Source of the DNA: Meghimatium bilineatum
Taxonomy: Eukaryota > Mollusca > Gastropoda > Stylommatophora > Philomycidae
Direction of reading: 5' to 3'
Length of the DNA: 64,000 nt
NCBI GenBank assembly: GCA_034231615.1
Contig: CM067317.1
Location: 17,684,264-17,748,263, forward strand
Below, piece after piece: positions 51,049 through 62,950 of this stretch. The notes under the pieces were generated by a model. The model did not search any database, had not been told where the DNA came from, and saw only the letters and a list, made by a program, of their open reading frames with translations. Numbering within the stretch: position 1 is the first letter of the stretch; each line of letters begins with the position of its first letter. A program made the translations under genes and the position numbers.

Positions 51049-51439
51049 CCTCTCACACGTTCGTTCTTGTATACATTGTTTCAAAGAGATTTTAATAGTG
51101 TATTATCTGCATATATAATATCTTCAATATTTGAAATGATATAATTTTAATTACATGTACTTTTAAATTCGGGTGCAGTCACCTGGGTGACGTTGTGTGG
51201 GCGATATAAGATAAGAAAGTCAATTGTTGGGTTGTCACTGTAATAAGTCCACTTGGGTAACTACAGAACTGTTAGGTCAAAAAACTACTGTTAATGAAAG
51301 TCACTTTTAAGTGAGCAACATAACACGTCCACACTTGGATTGGCGAAATAAAACATCATGTACACGCGCGTTGCTGTAGGTCAAGATATCATATGGAGAA
51401 CTGATTACTTGATTTCATTATTATCAGATGTCGCTTCCT

Positions 51440-51690
51440 CATCGAATGATGACATAAGGACCCATCACATCGTCTGTATTTTGCCTCTGTAGTGTTCTTT
51501 ACTAGACTGTAAATTATCCATTTCATGATGATGTTTTCCTTCAAAACATTTCTTTGTCCATTTCGTGTTCTGTGTATGTCGACTTTACCTTTAAGAAAAG
51601 TCTTTTACAAGGTCTTTTACTATTGTCCAAAGTATTTAATTTCTGTGATTGTTATTTCCTTCATGAGTTCTGTTTTTCAGACACGATGTT
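51440..51690 (-). pseudogene. Old LINE 3' fragment (29.0-kb family)
   Basis: Plus-strand words such as TAGACTGTAA, CTTTACCTTTAAGAAAAGTC, GTCCAAAGTATTTAATTTC and GTTATTTCCTTCATGAGTTC parallel 29110-29290 (TCCAAAGTATTTTATTTGCC and neighbours) in order. No open frame survives. Confidence 0.55.
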
Positions 51691-52439
51691 GTTATAACTT
51701 GATATAATAAAAATGATTCTACTTTCAAAATATATAAACTATTATATTTTGGGTACTGAACACAATTCTTTCTATATGCGGCGAGTTAAGCAATTCCGAC
51801 CGTCGAGTTGGACTACGTTTGCTGTGTCCTCACACAATGACTTGCCCAGCGTCCAGAGTTCTGGTCTGAATACTGATTCGGTCAAATGTTTGAACAATGT
51901 GCTCTCCAACATTTGTACACTACTTTTATTTTGTCCAATGAGGAGCTGTATTGAAAGTGTTTTTTTCACACACAGGAATAGTCCTGCATGTTGAAGTTGA
52001 CTTTCAAAAACCTGAGTTATGACTCCTACTGTTAATGGGGTCACATGTGAACACTCATGTGGACTTATGTGTGTTCCCGAGCATTAACGGCACTTCTGCC
52101 AACTGGTCTCGTGTTGGGCAATTGTGACATCGTTGTGACTTTATTGTTCTACATACACAACGCTGCCCTTTAGTGCTTGTTACCTTTTCCAGATTCAATG
52201 TGTACTCTAAGCATCGCCATATCGTAGTGAGGTCTACCTATATTGTGACATGGGCATTGGACGCCCCTCTAATTTCTGAATTTCGGCTGACCGAGATCAA
52301 ATTTGCAGGTGTTCTTAGTTCCGGTTTGATGGAGGGATGTTTTTCTTTCTTGCTGAATCAAAAACTGGTTGATTATTAATTTAACACATTAATATCGTAA
52401 AAATAAAATATATGTGTTACTGAAACCGATTCAAGGATT

Positions 52440-53400
52440 TTATAACTCACTATGCTGTGTAAGAACAGAAGCTGGCAATTCTGAATGGTTCCCAGTAAAT
52501 ACAGGAGTGAAGCAAGGATGTGTCATATCACCCTTGCATTGCAATGTATTGAGTAATGCGAAATTGCAAAGCCGATAAAGATCGTTGTATTGAATGGCTC
52601 GGAAATAAAAGTCTGGAAGATCTCGACTTTGCAGACGACATATCGTTACTTAGCTCAACTAACGAAGATGCCCAAGAAAAAACAAACAGCCTTCAATTAT
52701 TCTCTGCACAGCTTGGGCTTGAAATCAACACATCGAAAACAAAACATATTTGTGCTTTCCAACAAACCAACGGACATCAAGCTAAATAAATATTGAAAAA
52801 TTCAACAACTTCACATACCTTGTCAGCAAGCTATCAACAACAGGAGATTCATCAATAGAAATATCAAACCATATTGCACCGGCTGCTAACTTATTCAATA
52901 AAGTATCAAATATCTGGCCTTAAAAAACACTAAGAAAAAACAAAACTCAAAATGATCAACTACTGCATAATTCCAACATTAGCATATGGATGCGAAAGTT
53001 GGAAAGCAGCATAAAACTTGGATCAAAGACTAAACGCGTTTGAAAACAATTGTCTTAGAAGACTTACTGTACATACGTTGGTCAGACTTCAAATCAAACA
53101 CAGTTGTCAGACAAGAATCGAAAGAAGAATGTGTATCCATATATATTAGAAAGCTTCGCAGAAATTAATCGGACACGCGCTACGAATGGATACCGAAAGA
53201 CTTCCCTGTAAAGCTTTGATGTGGTCACCAAAAGGCAAGAGAAAACGAGGAAGACCAAAAGAAAATTTACGTAGAAGTATTAAAAGAGAACGTTTTTACA
53301 ATCAATATGAGAGAGAATAGAGACCTAAAGCAAATTGCAATGAAACGAGAGACATGGAAATTTATGACATCCGCCATATGAGCCGTCTTTGGCCCTAGAG
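52440..53400 (+). pseudogene. LINE reverse transcriptase fragment with intact FADD
   Basis: Segments in order are FYNSLCCVRTEAGNSEWF, VNTGVKQGCVISPLHCNVL, then after a frameshift DRCIEWLGNKSLEDLDFADD (catalytic box at 52628-52639), LGLEINTSKTKHI, FNNFTYLVSKLS, and a decayed tail with KGKRKRGRPKENLRRSIKRE, ending near GCCGTCTTTGGCCCTAGAGG. This is the RT palm and C-terminus of an RTE-like element. It is 5'-truncated before the palm, with several stops and frameshifts. A TAACTAACTAAC tail follows. Confidence 0.8.
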
Positions 53401-53479
53401 GAATAACTAACTAACTAGCTTACTTCATTGTTCGCCGGCAGTGCTGCTGGATTTGGTGGCGTAGAGGTCTCGAAGTAAT

Positions 53480-53690
53480 CGATTGTCGCTTTGCAGGTAA
53501 TTAATTTTCAATTCATCTACAGCCTTAAAATTTAGGGACACGAGTCTAAACGTGTTTGCCAGAAATACAGCAAGAACATCTATATTTCTGCTTCCAGGAT
53601 GCACTACGATGAGGTACTTTTATGATCACTATTATCTGTCAAACCTGGGTCCGCACGAAAGTAATGCGAAACCCTTTGCACCCAGTGACT
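53480..53690 (-). repeat. Repeat C, copy 3 (partial)
   Basis: Aligns with 31640-31760: GCCAGAAATACAGCAAGAAC, TATTTCTGCTTCCAGGATGC, GATGAGGTACTTTT and AAACCTGGGTCCGC, in the same orientation as copy 2. It covers only the end opposite the GAA tail. Confidence 0.6.
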
Positions 53691-54088
53691 GTAGGCGACT
53701 GTATAGGAGACCTGTACACATACTTAATTAAGACATCATTCGTTATGTGTTTGATTATTGTCGTTATTATAGTATGCCACTATTTATGTACTTGGAGTCT
53801 CCATGGCTATTCATGGCATGCGATTCCAAGTAAATAAATATTGACCAACGGAAACTACGACAATAACACAATAAGAATGAAGGCATACTTAATTATGTGC
53901 AGATGTCTTCTATTGCAAACGGTCATGGTACGTGCGTGCGATTATGTGATCGAGGCAGCGATAGAACATGGGATTAATTACAAGAGTGTGCGTAAATAAA
54001 TAATGTGAATCGAGAATAGTAACATCAACAACAGAGCATATTAAAAGAGATATTTTAAGAAGCCGTAACATATTAGAAAGTCAATACT

Positions 54089-54300
54089 ACAAGATTTATT
54101 ATCCGTTAGACATGCAGGTGTCCAATGTAATGAAAGAGCTGACACATTAGCGTTGAAAGCACACATTCGTGTAGAATTAATTATGGATAAAAATGACATA
54201 TTATTTTTACGTGTACATTTTCTAGATGTGGACACTAGCCTGGAAGGAGATATGATAATACGATTTAAGAATTTCCAATTACCATCCGTGTAATTAGAAC
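54089..54300 (+). pseudogene. RNase H scrap of a LINE
   Basis: One frame reads LLSVRHAGVQCNERADTLAL then KAHIRVELIMDKNDIL, matching the 'GHAGVxGNERADxLA' end of LINE RNase H domains followed by the usual short basic linker. The first His of the canonical GHAG motif survives. Upstream RT is absent. Confidence 0.55.
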
Positions 54301-54885
54301 AGGACAACTGACGGGGCGTGTATGGGGTGTGTAACCAACGAGCTACGGAAACCATCAGCATGCTTACTTTCGGCATGTGCCGCGATAGAGAAAATCTCAG
54401 CGGTGGCGTTATTGCTCCCTTTGGGATCAGCCTGTATTCTTTCTTTTCCATTTATCCATTATGTTTTGCAACGTCAGGGGTAGTATTATTCTCAGGAGAC
54501 GGTCGTGTTTTATGCCTCATGTTTTCATATATGCTTGTTGTGTTCCTCTTTTATTTCCATAATCCATATGCTGCATGGTCCGCCTCTGAATTTGTATAAA
54601 TCTTGTCTATAACAATGCTACAGGTCACTGGGAAGAGTGAAAACTACGCAAAAAAATGAAGAGAATGTTGTGGAAAGAATGGAAGAAGCTATAAACATAG
54701 ATAAGCTAGATGGTAAGAAATACGCGTTTAAGGGAAGGAAAACACATGAAGAGGAACCATAGAAAAACAATGTAATAGCAGACCGAAGGGAGAGAGAAGT
54801 AAAGTTAAAGCTATACAATAAACGTAAAGAGAAAATCAAATGTGACAGAGAAACATTGATGTATATACTCATTGGAGGAATATGA
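54301..54885. other. No gene seen
   Basis: Open frame 54318-54599 (+) is hydrophobic at its end but has no recognised family. The remainder is A-rich. Confidence 0.35.
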
Positions 54886-54943
54886 TTTATATATATATAT
54901 ATGTATATATATATAAAGAGAGAGAGAGAGAGAGAGAGAGAGT
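54886..54943. repeat. (AT)n then (GA)n microsatellite
   Basis: Short TATATA blocks followed by about 13 GA units. Confidence 0.9.
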
Positions 54944-55785
54944 TATACAGATAAAAATACAAATTTAAGTACTATAATCAAAGAATTTGGAAGAGAAAGG
55001 AGATAACATAATTAAGTACGAAGAATATATTTTACAAGTTGAAATAACTCGTAAAGAGAAAACAAAATTGAAATTATGTATGCCCGGGAAGAGCTATCAC
55101 ATTATCATATTCGAGGAGAGGATATCACGAAACAGGCGCGAGTGCTGGTTGAGGTTCATGAAAAACCAAGAAATACCTCATTCACTCCAAATAAATCTCA
55201 TTGAATACATTTATAACGAAAAAAAAGGGCATTACAAAAATGTGTTAACATGGGGAATTGAAGAAATGTTTTGTTTAATTATGTGAACGTGTTTATACAT
55301 GGACGCGAACTTGAAACGTATTTTATTTCATTCACGTACAATTAAGATACTTTTAATGTGTCCTTTCTACATATTTATTTATCTGTTTTATTCTCAATTA
55401 GTATATCTATAATATAATAGCCGTGTTCTTTACGTCTTTCCGGAAAGCTCTATAAATATAGCATATTACGTCACGGAATTTCGTGCGACATCCAATCAAA
55501 ACGAGTGGTCTCGTGACGTTATTCAAAGCAGACTACATTTTTCTGTACATATGTTATCGATGCCCTAACAGGTCAACGTTTGTGTCGACATGTGTGGTTA
55601 AAGTTATCTAAAACACATTATATTTAATATATATATATATACTTTGATTTAAATGATGGATGCAAATGTTCCAATGGCAAGAAAGCGTTAAAAACAAAAG
55701 AGCGAAAAGCTAGATGGCTGAGTCGTAAAGTCAAGAATTACTCGCTTGGATCCGCGTCGCAAATGCTGCAGCGCATATACATGGA
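54944..55785. other. No gene seen
   Basis: A 99-residue open frame at 54987-55286 (+), Lys/Glu-rich, is not recognised. Otherwise AT-rich, with a short AT run at 55628-55640. Confidence 0.35.
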
Positions 55786-55789
55786 ATTG

Positions 55790-56940
55790 AAAGAGAGATG
55801 AACGTAATTCATTAAGACACCATTCAACAAAGCAAAGCGCGACTTACTAAGGATGCTGATTAGCATAGGTGTCGAGCTAAGCTAGAATAACTAGAAAGAC
55901 ATAATCAAAGAGAAAATTGACAAGATATGGATAGAAAATATCAAAGTCGTCACAGACAGCGTGAAACTATTTAGCAAACGCAGAGACGTTGAGCAATTTG
56001 AAATGAAGCCAGAAATTCTGCTGAGGGTCGTGTTGCTGCACATAACTGTTGAATTTTCGTGTATATCAATATTATATGTATATTTTGTGGTGCTAAAAAC
56101 GTTTTGGACGAACGTTCTGACGATGGCAAGTTTACAAGTTGTTGTCGAGATTATGCTCCCAGAGCCACACGCCATCATGATAATCAGTTGAATTATCCCG
56201 AGATCCTGCTCTTCATGTTCTCTGATAATACACACCCTAAACACACGCATTCACGAGAATATTCACACAAGAATAGCGCCCTTTCTTTCGCGTCAATGCA
56301 AAAGTTACAGATTGTCAATACGAGGTCCATATTTTTAAAATTTCATCGGCAAACTTATCATGGAACTTCTCATATATAACCGCCATACAACAATGTCCCA
56401 CAGTTCATTCAGTTGTATGTTTTGGATAGTACTCAAGCAACAGAAGTTCGACAAGCACACGCAGCAAATGGTGTATGCGAGAGAGAAATTCTTTATAAAA
56501 TCGATATAATTTTTCGTCAACATATATCTAGCACAATTGTATGAGGTAAGCGTGATATCGAAAAAAGAGAAATTCAAAATTCTACTCAAACTGGAATAGA
56601 AATCCTAATAGTAAACATGGTCTTCAAGCGCGATCGTCAATCTGATCAACTTCGCTATAATGAACCAACATCTAACGAAGTTGCAATGGTTTTCGTAAAC
56701 GAAGATGGAGATCCACCTTGTAACATCGACATTCGCATTTGCCCATTGAATCCAGAGAATCCAACAAAGCAGTTAATTAATATCAATATACTTAGCTCGA
56801 ATATGGATCCAATGACATACTTGCTTTTGTTCCATTACGGTGAGCGGGACTGGCAAGTACATTGACAATGTGAGGCAGATCAGGGTAAACAGCCCAATAA
56901 ATATCGTCTCGTCGCTAGCCGAACGCATCTAGTTGTAGTA
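55790..56940 (+). pseudogene. Helitron replicase/helicase N-terminal remnant
   Basis: One frame carries a decayed Gln/Arg/Lys-rich leader, then ICIFCGAKNVLDERSDD and a CC pair (zinc-like motif), YPEILLFMFSDNTHPKHTH, NSALSFASMQ, FHRQTYHGTSH, QLYVLDSTQATEVRQAHA, then FKRDRQSDQLRYNEPTSNEV then AMVFVNEDGDPPCNIDIRI, NINILSSNMDPMTYLLLFHY and GERDWQVH. This order (C-x2-C finger, YNSALAFASMG, GQIYH, LYVIDSTQATE, YNxPTSNEVAMVFVGEDGEPP, LDPMTYALLYPYG) is that of the Helitron_like_N region, which precedes the rolling-circle Rep and helicase domains. In-frame stops at 56377, 56542 and 56863, and loss of Rep and helicase after about 56.94 kb, make it a truncated relic. Confidence 0.85.
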
Positions 56941-57069
56941 CACCAGCCTATTTTTATTATCTAGATTATATTATGAATTTTGAAAACTAAAAAAATGAAT
57001 TTTGTATTAGCTAAGGCACTGTTTTTCTTATAAATCGCTATACTTTGTTTATAGATGTTTATGTTTTTC

Positions 57070-57074
<5 letters not shown>

Positions 57075-57118
<44 letters not shown>

Positions 57119-57330
57119 CCATAACTCGACAGGGTCGTAGGGTGGACACACTGGATACATCAGCACTAAAATTTCTCTAAGCAACTATTATTTCCAGCTA
57201 TTTGGAAGAGTCGAAAAATCACACCCAGTCCATTTATTTATGTTATCAATCGATAATTTTCTTTGTCCCCCTTCTCATTCTTCAACACTCGACTGTTCCT
57301 TGTAAAAATTATTTTACCCATTTGTATAGT
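57075..57330 (-). pseudogene. LINE 3' end (10.1/60.3-kb family) with (TTA)n tail
   Basis: The plus strand shows a (TAA)n run at 57077-57116, then CTCGACAGGGTCGTAGG, ACACTGGATACATCAGCAC and a degraded ...CACCCAGTCCATTTATTTATG block, collinear with 10090-10290. It is a minus-strand copy with its simple-repeat tail, and no reading frame remains. Confidence 0.65.
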
Positions 57331-57734
57331 TTTCATACATAGGTAAGCATGATTGACAAGTCCAGCAATGACTCAGCGTAATATTAGTTGTTTTTTTTTA
57401 ACACTGATTTCTACAAACAAGAATCTACTATGGGTTGTGACATTCCACAATAATAGGTTAATGTAAGCACAAATTACTGAAGTTTGTTACAGTATCTTGC
57501 CCGTATGCAACCGGGGTGAGGAATTCTAGTTCAGGGGCAAATAATATGATCATTATCTTCTCTCCATGCATGTGGTATGTGACGCGTAAGAAACGTTGGG
57601 GGAATAGGCTAAGAACCATTCATCTGTGACAAAATCATCATTATCACATTGTGTCTCAATTTTGTACTTTTGCATTCTATCACATAATACCCATGGATGA
57701 CAAGTGATTCAGACCGGCAGACATTGCACCTTTC

Positions 57735-57870
57735 TCATTTTTCAGCGCATTCCTAGGTGACGGGAAATATTAGATGAGTCATCTCTGCGGATGAATCAAC
57801 AAATCTGACAGAAGAAGAATGTGATAATTGGCCCATATGTGTGTGCCGTGGACGTTATAATCATAAATTA
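57735..57870. repeat. Repeat D, copy 2
   Basis: Similar to 37500-37630 (CCTAGGTGACGGGAAATATT, GATGAGTCATCTCTGCGGAT, GAATCAACA, GAAGAAGAATGTGA, and ACTGGCGCACTG further on). Unknown class, old. Confidence 0.5.
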
Positions 57871-58735
57871 CTGGCGCACTGCAATGCCTCTATTTTTAAA
57901 GTAAACATGCATCTATAAACACCGCTTTACATGTCCATGCCTTTGAGACCTTAGGCGAATCCAAGTATCGTCTGTTACACAAATTAGAAGAACCTGTGCT
58001 GTTATCAGAAATTGTGTGGGTTATCAAGATCCGCCTGTTCATAGAAAATGAATTATTTCATCATCATCGGCATACGGTATCTATATTGTGAAGATATACT
58101 GGAGAAAGTATGAGAAAATTGAACACGTTTTATTCAGCACAGCTTAAAGTCGTATGGAAAACTCATAATACAGTCAAGGAGGAACTCCACAAAATGTTTG
58201 TTTACAGCCAACTGGATCCATGAGGTGACAAATCAAGTAGTGTATCATTATATCCAGAGATCCATAGTTTTATCCATACATTTTTAACATTGTCCATAAA
58301 TTGCGGTACAAGTGTCACAGAATGCACTGCGTAACGATAATGTCCTTATTCGACTTTCCGAGATAGTTAGCCTTGAAATCAAATCTGGGTACAACAACAG
58401 GACATTTTACAAATCACCATTGCCAGCGGAAAATGAATCCGAATATTTTAATCAGAGGGCGATTGTTCTTGTCACTCACCACATTACCAATTTCTCATAT
58501 GACCGTCGTATGACCGTCGAAGCAATATTTCCACAATAAAACAGTGAAAAGGTATGTTTATGTTTCGATTGTAAATATCTGCTATCCCAGGAATTGCACA
58601 TGAGCTATGCATATTCCTTGTACGCAACACTTTGATTACAGTAAGATATGAAAACGTAACTGAAAAATATATCTATAAAAGTATAATATTTCTATAAACA
58701 GTAAGGTAGCATACGACACTCTGAGAAAGATAACA
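57871..58735. other. No gene seen
   Basis: A 75-residue open frame at 58312-58539 (+) has no recognised family. Confidence 0.35.
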
Positions 58736-58739
58736 CAGC

Positions 58740-60420
58740 CAAAAAGACCAAAGATATCCCGATAGAAGATAAACACAGAAAGATACTCAATATAACAACA
58801 GATACAGTAAAAAAGATGGACAGAGTATTGCAAAGAACTGTATAACTGCGAGTGTAATCCTGACTACAATTCATTAGAGAATTCTGAATTAAGCTACAGG
58901 AAAATGAAAAATGCAGAAATTCTAGAAGATGAAATAAAAGAGGTCATACGACCATTGAAAGGAGGGAAGTCACCAGGTTTAGTCAACATTCCTGCAGCAC
59001 TTTTGAAATACGAGGGTGGTAAATATAATGACAAACATTTGCTAGAATATATGGAGCACAAAACAATGGCTCTTTGAATGGACACAATCACTAATAATAC
59101 CAATTCCTAAGACAGGAAATTGGAAAGTGTGTACGAATTACTGAACCATTAGCCGTATAATGCACCCCAGTAAAGTGATGCTAAAAATATTACTGAAAAG
59201 AATAAAGACCATTGTGAAAGAAATAATTGCAGAAGAACAAGTTGGTATTAGAACAAACGGAAGCACTGTTGAACAAATATTTAGCATCCGAAAAATGTAT
59301 TTGAAAAAAAATACTCAGCACCATCATGATCTGTACTACAATTTCATTGATTTTACGAAGGTCTTTTCCGTGTTTGGTATGATGGTCTGTGGTACATACT
59401 AAGACAATTTAATTTTGACACCACAATCATGGATATTATGGAATAAATGTACAAAAATGCAAATATCGTTGTCTTGTCAAACAATACAATTGGAGAGTTC
59501 TTTAAAACAAATATGAGAGTTCGACAAGGATGCAGAAAGTCTCCAGTACTTTTGAACATATACCTAGAGCACATCATACAGAAGACGCTACATGATTATA
59601 ACATTTCTATATCGATCAGAGGTCGCCCTATTTGCAACTTGCGTTTCGCTGATAATATTGATCATGAGCTGGGTCAGAACAAGAATTACAAGAGTTAACA
59701 AATAAGTTTGAAAAATTTACCAACAAATACGGAGTGGAAATCAACACAGAAAATAGCAAAATCGTGTTTAATTACAGAGACACAGGTAAACAGACTATCA
59801 TAATGATGAATGGACATAAGCTTGAGGTGGTCAATACGTTCAAATCCAGCATATGCAACGATGAAAAATGCAAAGCAGAATTAAAAATAAGCTTGCAGAT
59901 GGCTTTAGCGTCCTTATCAAGGCTAAAGGTGATTTGGAAAAGCAACACAAGTGTTGTAGTGCAAATCAAAATGTTTAAATCGCTGTTACTTCTGTTGTAC
60001 TGTATGGTTGTGAGAGTTGGACACTCACTGGACATGGAGAGACGATTACAGGCTTTCAGGTACAAATACTACAGATACATTCTACGAATTTCTTATAGGG
60101 AACATAAGACCAATTTGTACGTAAGAAATAAAGTAGAGATGTGTGCAAGAGCCATTTCTTTCAATAGTGAAACGACGAAAACTAGCGTGGTTTGGACATT
60201 TATTCAGACTTGATTCCGTGTCAAAATATATACTGCAGGAAACTGTCGAAGAGGTAAGACGCAGATGAAAACAAATAAAGGAATGAACAGATACCATCAA
60301 AGAATGGGCAGGATAAGATTTTTCCTCATTCGAGGATAGAAATTGCTAGAAGACAAGGTGTGCTGAAGCATCCAATGTGGAATCCCTACGACACTGAAGG
60401 GTTACGGGTTTATAGTTAGT
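58740..60420 (+). pseudogene. LINE reverse transcriptase, nearly full RT, frameshifted, catalytic Asp lost
   Basis: The longest RT relic in the window. Pieces in order are EVIRPLKGGKSPGLVNIPAA, LLKYEGG, a segment with PIPKTGNWKVC, MLKILLKRIKTIVKEIIAEE then QVGIRTNGSTVEQIFSIRKM, YYNFIDFTKVF, FFKTNMRVRQGCRKSPVLLN, ICNLRFADNIDHE, EINTENSKIVFN, ASLSRLKVIWKS, then YRYILRISYREHKTNLYVRN. It ends with an EW.. tail and GCTGAAGCATCCAATGTGG. The palm box reads FADN (59648-59656) instead of FADD, losing a metal-binding Asp. Numerous frameshifts and stops. Same 3' end as the fragments at 10.1 and 57.1 kb. Confidence 0.85.
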
Positions 60421-62410
60421 TATCGTAAGCTAATTCTTAATTTGTACGTTGTGCTTGAACTAGTTATAGGCACGGCGTGGGTGGGCGGAGCAACAAAGAT
60501 ACCTGTCGCAAGGGCCAGAGTTGTGCCCTGATGTCGACGTCTATTTCGGCAGCATTAGACTCGAAACACCATCGATTCGAATGGCTGCTGGAACAGAGGG
60601 CGGAGCACTTATGGGATACCCCACGTGCTGTGAGGCCAATGTCTAATCAAGAACCAATAATGAAGGAGAAGCTAATCCGTCTATGAAGGATCACGCAGAA
60701 TACTGAAAAAACAACTAGCTGATAAATGAAATAAAGACTAATGCGTTTTCGGATACGTAACTTGGAAGATAAAAATGGAATGATATACACATTCTCCCTA
60801 TGGACAGACAATTCATTGTCTAATATAATGATATCATTATGTAATCCGGATCATCATGCTTGAAATGGACGGTTTACAACCATGATGACAATTTGCTTCA
60901 TACATGCAATTTGCTAACCTCTATCATAACCACGCTTTAAGATTAGCATCAAAACTCGTGTTCGATATTTATCCCCCAATCAGTTATCGATCTAACATTT
61001 TTCTATATCATTTGTATAATGGGTATAGTTTCTTTTACGATACAGTTTATTAATATCATCGGTGCTTTTAATGTATCTTATATGCGCATAGCATGGGGAA
61101 GTATTATACAGCAATTTACCGCGTTTTGAAATAATGTCCTACCGATGGGCGTTACATGTTATTTTAATCATCAAATTATAATATTTGCTTTTTCCAGGAA
61201 TATAAATCCCCTATTAACTTGACATTTTTTCTTGTATATTTTGAAAAGTAGAACTGTCCTCCAGCAATTACGATTATAGATAGTTTTCTTGTAACCTGTC
61301 TCAGACATTACTCTTCTTGCAGTGATATATGAATCTGTATTTTTGATAGCAAACACACTCTCTAATTTGTCAATTTTTAATCGTGATTTCCCTGGGGTTA
61401 TATATGATAACTTTCTAATTTTTCTTTTCAAAGTCTAGCGAAGATGATGACGTTTTTATTTTATCCACAATCAGTATTACTATTTCTGATGTTCTGCTAA
61501 TACTGGCTGTATTGTCTATCTGTTGTGAACGATTGGCAGTGTCATTATCCTTTCCTCAGTTTTTATTTCAGTAGTGTCTAATTGTAGATAAAATGCTCAG
61601 ATGCCAGAGATAATAGGATCGACAAGGAAACCAGTGAGATGTGGTATGGTCGTAAAATAACAAAATGTCATAAACAGAAAATGAGTACAAATTAATGATC
61701 ATTGCTGATTTTTTTCTCTGCTTTGTTCATTTATAATGTTTCATTCGTTGTGCTTGTATAAGATGCTTCATTTCTACTCATAAATTATTGTATTGAAAAC
61801 GGTGTTATGCTTTTGTCTGTTCCTTATGAAGGCTCTTTAATGGATATGTTGATGTTATTTCCTCCAGGTTGCGTCGGTTATGTCATAGTCCTCATTTGGT
61901 TCAATTTTAGTTTTAATTATTCCTTTCCAAAATGCTATCATCAAATCTGGTGTCGCAGTTTAAAAAAAATAAAAAAATACGCGTGTTATTAATTCTGGCG
62001 TCAATAGATTTTGTTTAATCTGTGCATTGCCATAGCCCAAAATTAAATAAAAATATAGACATTGCTATCTAACATTGATGTCTTAAATGGCGACTAAACA
62101 TCTCTGAGGGTCGGTTTGACTGTCCAATTTCATAGCTATAACTTTAGAATTGTATAACTTGACCAACAAACAAGATTAAATCGGTTGTTAGTTCGAAAGA
62201 CGCTATTATCGCAACCAAGATGTATACTATGACACAACGCACCTTTCTCATTGCTACATCTTACGAGTATTTAGGAATTTTAGAAATAACACAGAGGAAA
62301 CAAAGATTTGGTGTTATCATTTATATCACACCATTCTCTCTTTTTAAAAAAAATTCATTCAGTATTAATTGCTATATGATATCGATAGTTAAATAATAAA
62401 GATAGTTTTC
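60421..62410. other. No gene seen
   Basis: About 2 kb of AT-rich DNA. Open frames at 60477-60686 (+), 61171-61431 (-) and 61807-61992 (+) have no recognised motif. Confidence 0.4.
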
Positions 62411-62414
62411 TGTG

Positions 62415-62950
62415 TTTATGATGAATATTATAATGAGTCGACGCATTTCATTTGTAAAACCCTGGGTGTGATGAATAATATCATTAATAGACGTATTTCA
62501 TTTATAGAACAGCTGGCGCCCGTGTGTTTCCGGGGCCCGAATGGGGAACAAAGAATAGCAACACTGTTTACCTTCCATGCATGTCGCAAGAGGCGACTAA
62601 GGAGGTTATGGGATGGAGTTTGCTGTCCCATCCCATATAGGGTCAGTGACCCAAATCCATGCGGAAGTCGGATGTGTCAGGCCGAAAGGCGCAGATATCG
62701 CAGCAATGTTGTATCGAACGCAACGCATTCCGTTCTCGGGACTACACCCTGCGAATCTGCAGGAGTTTGAGAATGAACGCAGAAGAAGAAGAATAGCTGG
62801 ATTTGATGAATCATATCATTAATAGACGTATTTCATTTGTAGAACCCTGGATTTGATCAATCATATCATTAATAGACGTATTTCATATAGAAAGCTGGAT
62901 TCCATTAATCATATCATTAGTCGACGTATTTCATTTGTAGACAACTGAAT
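62415..62950. repeat. 50-bp tandem array interrupted by a SINE
   Basis: Units with AATCATATCATTAATAGACG then TATTTCATTTGTAGAACCCTGG repeat at about 50 bases: two units left of 62505 and three right of 62801. The SINE-A copy sits inside. Confidence 0.85.
62517..62789 (+). repeat. SINE-A, full-length, with likely target-site duplication
   Basis: Starts CGCCCGTGTGTTTCCGGGGC, contains GTCGCAAGAGGCGACTAAGG, ATAGGGTCAGTGACCC, GGCGCAGATATCGCAGCAAT, CGCATTCCGTTCTCGGGACT, and ends GAGTTTGAGAATGAACGC plus GAAGAAGAA. Flanks AGAACAGCTGG (62506-62516) and AGAATAGCTGG (62790-62800) are a probable 11-bp duplication with one change. It aligns across its length with the minus-strand copy at 18606-18891. Confidence 0.85.

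Noticed and set aside
51772-52044. 90-residue minus-strand ORF as a host exon
   Set aside because: It ends at an ordinary stop, has no clear acceptor, signal or domain, and lies next to LINE-derived sequence.
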